Shown here in pieces: positions 5,329-8,668 of a DNA stretch of 8,668 nt. Below the pieces are notes generated by a model. The model was given only the letters and a program-made list of their open reading frames with translations, ran no database searches and was not told the DNA's origin. Each line of letters begins with the position of its first letter. Positions within the stretch are counted from its first letter, which is position 1. A program made the position numbers and the translations under genes. Source of the DNA: JAAFIP01 sp043772355 (GTDB lineage: Bacteria > Pseudomonadota > Gammaproteobacteria > Burkholderiales > Burkholderiaceae_C); assembly GCA_043772355.1 (NCBI GenBank), contig JAYVGI010000140.1, positions 1-8,668 of the forward strand, written 5' to 3'.

Positions 5329-5571
5329 ATGCAGGGCAATGCTGCGCTGGACTTGGACTTGAGCGCATTGCCTAAAACCGCCCTGGTATCAGACCTTGTT
5401 TATGTACCGTTTGAAACGCCGTTGCTGATGGCTGCCAGGGCGCGCGGCAATGCATGCGTAGGAGGCTTGGGCATGCTGCTCAATCAGGCGCGGCCAGCGT
5501 TTGAAGCCTGGTTCGGTGTGCTGCCCAACATCACGCCAGAGCTGCGGCGCTTGGTTGAGGCGACACTTTAG
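5329..5571 (+). pseudogene. aroE: 3' remnant of shikimate dehydrogenase gene aroE
   Basis: The last 80 codons of an AroE-type enzyme are intact. Intact AroE reduces 3-dehydroshikimate to shikimate with NADPH in aromatic amino acid synthesis. The recognisable parts are MQGNAALDLDLSALP, then LVYVPFETPLL, with the conserved Tyr and the T-P-L-L signature. Next come GLGMLLNQ, carrying the conserved substrate-site Gln, and AFEAWFGVLP near the C-terminus. The catalytic Lys/Asp region and the NADP-binding fold, roughly the first 200 residues of a normal 270-290, are absent. Upstream of the ATG at 5329 the expected N-A-T-S-x-G codons are replaced by sequence that belongs to the minus-strand Ig-repeat gene. 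A working enzyme cannot be made from this. An intact copy would be needed elsewhere in the genome. Confidence 0.85.
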
Positions 5572-5902
5572 ATTTTATGTCTTGCTATGTTTTCAGGAGC
5601 TGCCTGCGCACATTTTACCTGGGCTATAGGGCTATTTTGCAATAGAAAAGTATAACAATAGCAAGAATCCAGGGGATTGGTTTGCTGGCGTATCGTAGAA
5701 ACATTGGGTGCAAGTGTCTGCGGATCGTTACACAGATACAAGTCGATACCCGGCTCGCTGCGCCAGGCGGTTGGTTTTCAGCGGGGCGGGGGCCGGGTTT
5801 GCACAGGGGGCGACGAGGCAGTCATGAAAACGACATATTGACTGTTTACGCTCACGGTTTCCGGCAGCGGCACCTCGCCTGCCTGAATTTGCAAGGAACA
5901 CC
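5572..5902. other. Intergenic region upstream of the lipoprotein gene
   Basis: No convincing gene lies in these 331 bases. A plus-strand frame that starts at 5682 and runs into the next gene reads as a shadow. The first part holds a dispersed-repeat copy (5585-5636). An AT-rich run follows (about 5641-5666, including tataac), which could hold a promoter for the lipoprotein gene, but I find no well-spaced -35 partner. The Shine-Dalgarno sequence aagga is at 5893-5897, five bases before the start codon. No terminator is apparent after the aroE remnant. Confidence 0.5.
5585..5636 (+). repeat. Dispersed short repeat, copy B
   Basis: This copy shares ctatgt, agctg, gcgcacattt and ggctatag with 371-438 in the same order and orientation, and lies 13 bp past the aroE stop. 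Between-gene placement fits an interspersed repeat. Confidence 0.5.
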
Positions 5903-8479
5903 ATGTTTTACAAGCACGCCAAACGCGCAGCATCCTGTCATTCACTTCACGCTTTCAGCACGGTTGCTGCGGCGCTGGTTTTGTCTGCCTGCAGCGGATC
6001 GGATTCCACTTCAAATCCGCCTGTTACCACGGTTACTGGCCAGGTTGTTGGCTCCTTCATCGAGAACGCGCGGGTCTGTATGGACGCCAACAAAAACGGC
6101 CAGTGTGACGCCGGTGAAGCCGAGGTCCGCAGCGCTAAGGATGGCTCATTCACGCTGCCCGTCGTTGCGGGCGCCGACTTGATGGCTGAGGTGGGGACCG
6201 ATGCATTCACGGCAGAAAAAGCGGATCTATCGGATCGCAAGCCGGTTGCCACGCGATTTACCCTGCGCAACGGCAATGCACTGTGGGCCCAAGGCAGCAC
6301 TGCCATCAGCGCGCTGACCACCATGGTGTCCGCCGATATGGACAACGGCACGAGCCAGGATGCGGCAAGCAAAAAGCTCGCTGCGCTGCTGGGTATCGAC
6401 ACCGCGAAGGACAGTGCAAAGATTCTGGGCAACTACAACACCGAAAGCGATGCCGTCGTCAAAGGCACTTTGCAGGGCTACGCCAAAAACCTGACGCTGG
6501 TGCTGCAGGATGTCACCACAGCAGTGGCCGCCGGCCGCACCGCCAGCCGCGACCTGCAGCTAGAAACCAAATCCTCGCTGACGCCCGCCAGCCCGGCGGG
6601 CAATGTCAAATACGTCTGGACGCAGGTAGGCGCTGACGATACGCCGTTTAGCAAGTTTGAGATCACCGGTATCACTCCCGCCTCTGGCAACACGCCAGCG
6701 GCACCGACGCTGGCGACCAACCCCGCAAGCAGCGGCACGGCCATCGGTTCAGCCACCTTTACGACGCAGCTTGCGTCCAGCGGCGCCAGCTTGGTGACAG
6801 CAGGTGCAATGGTGGCACGCGCCATCGTTGTTCCCGATGCGGCTGGCAATGCCGCCTGCCCCAAAATCCGCATTGCTGGTGTCGAATCGACCATGACAGT
6901 GCGCGCGCCGATGGTCAATGGTGTGGCTTCGCGCGGCGACTTTTACGGCTCGCCCCGGCTGGTGGACTTTCCGGTGCTGACCTGCGAGGCGCGCATTCCT
7001 GCAACGGCCAACTCGGTCATCGTCAACGGCCGGCCCCTCAAAGTCACCAACAGCAGCGCGCCGATGAACCGCATTCTGGTGGTCGGCGACACCGGATGCC
7101 GGGTGAAAGGCCCGACCGCTTTCACGCAAACCGCCGAGGGCATTGCTTCAGGCGGCGACCGGCTGCAGGACTGCACCAGTGAAGCCGCATGGCCATACAA
7201 CAAGCTGGCGCGAGTGGCTGCCAGCTTTAACCCTGACATGATTTTGCACAACGGCGACATGCACTACCGCGAAGGCTTTCCGGAAGGCGTCGAAACCACC
7301 TTCGGCGGCGCGGCCAATGCGGCCAACGGTGGCACACAGCAGGACAACAGCGCCATCAAGGCCAAATTTGCCGCCGCGAGCATTTCCGATTCAATCAATT
7401 ACGGCTGGCGCGCCTGGGAAGAAGATTTTTTCAAGGGCTCCGGCCCGCTGCTTGGCGTTGCTCCGTGGGCGTTGACGCGCGGCAACCACGAATTGTGCGA
7501 CCGCGCGGCGCAGGGCTGGTTCCGCTTTCTGGACCCGCGCAACTTTCCGAAAGCCGGTGCTGGCTACGCCAGAAGTGATGAGCCAGAATACGACGGTACC
7601 GATGGTGCGGCGGCCAACTTCAAATATGTTCGCGGCTCGAGTTTCAACGTGGCCAAAAGCTGCAGCCAGTACATTGACCCGGTCGCGGTAACGCTGGGCG
7701 ACCTGCAATTGGTGCTGCTTGATGTCGGGATGATGAACGACGTGCCTGGCCTGAGCGGCAGCATGGGCGCAACGAACGGCGACCATGTGCGCGTAGCGCG
7801 CCAGCTGACTGCCATCAGCAACCTGCCAGCGTCGAAAGATGTGTCGAAAAATACCTGGATCGTCGGCCACAAGCCCCTGTTTGCCTACAACGGCAGCCGG
7901 GCGGTCGCCACCGGCGTGCCGCAGTCGGCCGAAGCGCGCACCTGGCAGTTCCAGAAAGCCATCACACCCGGCACTGAAAGCGTTGATGCGGGTGGCGGCG
8001 TGTTGCCGGCCAATACCCAGATGACGCATGCTGGCCATATTCATGGTTTTCAGATGATCAGTCAGCCCGCAGAGACGGGAATGCCGATTTCGATATTGAT
8101 GGGTACTTCAGGCGACAACCTGGAAGGTCTGATCGAAGCCAACAGCGGCACAGCGCTGGCAGCTACCGGTTTTGCCAACAACATTACCGGGGGGCGCTGG
8201 CCCTGGTTTGACCAGGTGATCAACGCGGCAACGGTCAAAGCTGCGGCCTGGTATACGCCGATGGCAAAAAATCCACAAAATTTCAGCTCCAGCCCGATTC
8301 AAAACCCCGGCAAAAAAGAATCGGCCGTGATGTCCGAGTTCAGTTTTCTGGTGCTCGACAGGCTGCCGGCCACAACGGCAACCGGCGCGGCGAACTGGCA
8401 GTTTCAGGTGTACGACATCAACCGCAAGCTGCTTCGTACCTGCGTCACCTCAGGCAAGACGGCAAGCTGCGACGGTTGA
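5903..8479 (+). CDS. Lipoprotein with purple-acid-phosphatase-like metallophosphoesterase domain
   Basis: The 858-aa product is probably a surface or periplasmic phosphatase. A lipoprotein signal ends in L27-S28-A29-C30. The Ser after Cys30 favours the outer membrane. Residues about 43-90 form a beta-sandwich-like module with an EF-hand-type loop, D61-x-N63-x-N65-G66-x-x-D69-x-x-E72, flanked by C59 and C68. A long unassigned middle part follows. The catalytic part from about 390 has the five metal-ligand motifs of purple acid phosphatases: GDTG (395-398), GDMHY (451-455), GNHE (527-530), VGHKP (654-658) and GHIH (711-714). The first motif is D-x-G, as in purple acid phosphatases, not D-x-H as in most calcineurin-like enzymes. 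Many Cys residues, including a pair at the C-terminus (CVTSGKTASC), suggest disulfides and export. The start is set by aagga five bases upstream of the ATG. Fold is firm; substrate is unknown. Confidence 0.9.
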   Translation: MFYKHAKRAASCHSLHAFSTVAAALVLSACSGSDSTSNPPVTTVTGQVVGSFIENARVCMDANKNGQCDAGEAEVRSAKDGSFTLPVVAGADLMAEVGTDAFTAEKADLSDRKPVATRFTLRNGNALWAQGSTAISALTTMVSADMDNGTSQDAASKKLAALLGIDTAKDSAKILGNYNTESDAVVKGTLQGYAKNLTLVLQDVTTAVAAGRTASRDLQLETKSSLTPASPAGNVKYVWTQVGADDTPFSKFEITGITPASGNTPAAPTLATNPASSGTAIGSATFTTQLASSGASLVTAGAMVARAIVVPDAAGNAACPKIRIAGVESTMTVRAPMVNGVASRGDFYGSPRLVDFPVLTCEARIPATANSVIVNGRPLKVTNSSAPMNRILVVGDTGCRVKGPTAFTQTAEGIASGGDRLQDCTSEAAWPYNKLARVAASFNPDMILHNGDMHYREGFPEGVETTFGGAANAANGGTQQDNSAIKAKFAAASISDSINYGWRAWEEDFFKGSGPLLGVAPWALTRGNHELCDRAAQGWFRFLDPRNFPKAGAGYARSDEPEYDGTDGAAANFKYVRGSSFNVAKSCSQYIDPVAVTLGDLQLVLLDVGMMNDVPGLSGSMGATNGDHVRVARQLTAISNLPASKDVSKNTWIVGHKPLFAYNGSRAVATGVPQSAEARTWQFQKAITPGTESVDAGGGVLPANTQMTHAGHIHGFQMISQPAETGMPISILMGTSGDNLEGLIEANSGTALAATGFANNITGGRWPWFDQVINAATVKAAAWYTPMAKNPQNFSSSPIQNPGKKESAVMSEFSFLVLDRLPATTATGAANWQFQVYDINRKLLRTCVTSGKTASCDG

Positions 8480-8668
8480 TGGTCAAGCCTTCACACATCC
8501 TGGCGGCACGCATGCCAGCGCTGTGGGATGACTTTGATGTGCAAGTGGGTACAGTCGGCTAAAGCGATGCAACGGATAGGAAATTCAATCGCATGAGACC
8601 AAGTATGGCACGGATGTGGGGCACTCAAAAGCCACGGGTCTCTGCCGTTTGAGCCGTTGCAGCCGACG
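8480..8668. other. Right-edge segment without assignable gene
   Basis: A 27-codon plus-strand frame starts at 8479 (ATG), overlapping the phosphatase stop as TGATG. It ends at 8562, and the same frame is open again until 8652. A minus-strand frame is open from the right edge down to a stop at 8493-8491, but its translation is rich in His, Cys and Trp and looks non-coding. A stem of five pairs plus a G-T pair (ctggcg with tgccag, 8500-8518) lacks a T-run and is not a terminator. Confidence 0.4.

Noticed and set aside
5218..5571. A complete 117-aa plus-strand protein starting at 5218.
   Set aside because: Only the part after about 5329 resembles AroE. The first 37 codons are the antisense of the Ig-repeat gene.
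8500..8518. A terminator after the phosphatase gene.
   Set aside because: The stem is short, includes a G-T pair, and no T-run follows.
8479..8562. A 27-codon gene overlapping the phosphatase stop.
   Set aside because: It is very short, lacks its own ribosome site and has no recognisable content. The TGATG overlap may be chance.

Overview
The window most resembles accessory DNA from a Burkholderiales bacterium, probably a Comamonadaceae-type genome (Rhodoferax/Polaromonas-like). This rests on the GC-rich, GC3-rich coding style of the right-hand gene, the betaproteobacterial look of the AroE tail, and short dispersed repeats of a kind I remember from such genomes. It is an inference from recognition, not from a search.

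Layout. (1) Bases 1-1375 hold almost no convincing coding sequence. A partial minus-strand reading frame leaves the left edge. The rest is repeat-rich: a 44-bp tandem array (586-704), a 43-bp tandem array (841-969), a GC-rich 11-bp-stem hairpin (1015-1039), a terminator-like stem-loop (764-800) and diverged copies of a dispersed repeat. (2) Bases 1376-3493 are a complete insertion sequence of the IS1634 type (IS4 superfamily). It has perfect 15-bp terminal inverted repeats and one intact 610-aa DDE transposase on the minus strand. (3) Bases 3561-4639 are a two-gene minus-strand toxin-antitoxin operon: a DUF433 antitoxin with a DNA-binding-like N-terminal region, overlapping by ATGA a DUF5615/PIN-like toxin (VapBC45-like). 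A good promoter (TATAAT) is bracketed by an inverted repeat. (4) Bases 4725-5571 are a scar. The C-terminal end of a large Ig/cadherin-repeat surface protein (minus strand) is fused head-to-head to the last 80 codons of shikimate dehydrogenase aroE (plus strand). Both have lost their 5' parts at one breakpoint near base 5328. (5) Bases 5572-5902 are intergenic, with another copy of the dispersed repeat. (6) Bases 5903-8479 encode an 858-aa lipoprotein with an EF-hand-like calcium loop and a purple-acid-phosphatase-type metallophosphoesterase domain. (7) The last 189 bases hold nothing I can assign.

Taken together, an IS, a TA module, two amputated genes and short repeats mark a rearrangement-prone accessory segment next to a conserved-looking exported phosphatase. 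The genes do not form one pathway. The only functional unit of more than one gene is the TA pair. I found no wholly new multi-gene system. The best leads are the head-to-head gene scar, the operator layout of the TA operon, the triple subterminal motif inside the IS, and the phosphatase fusion.
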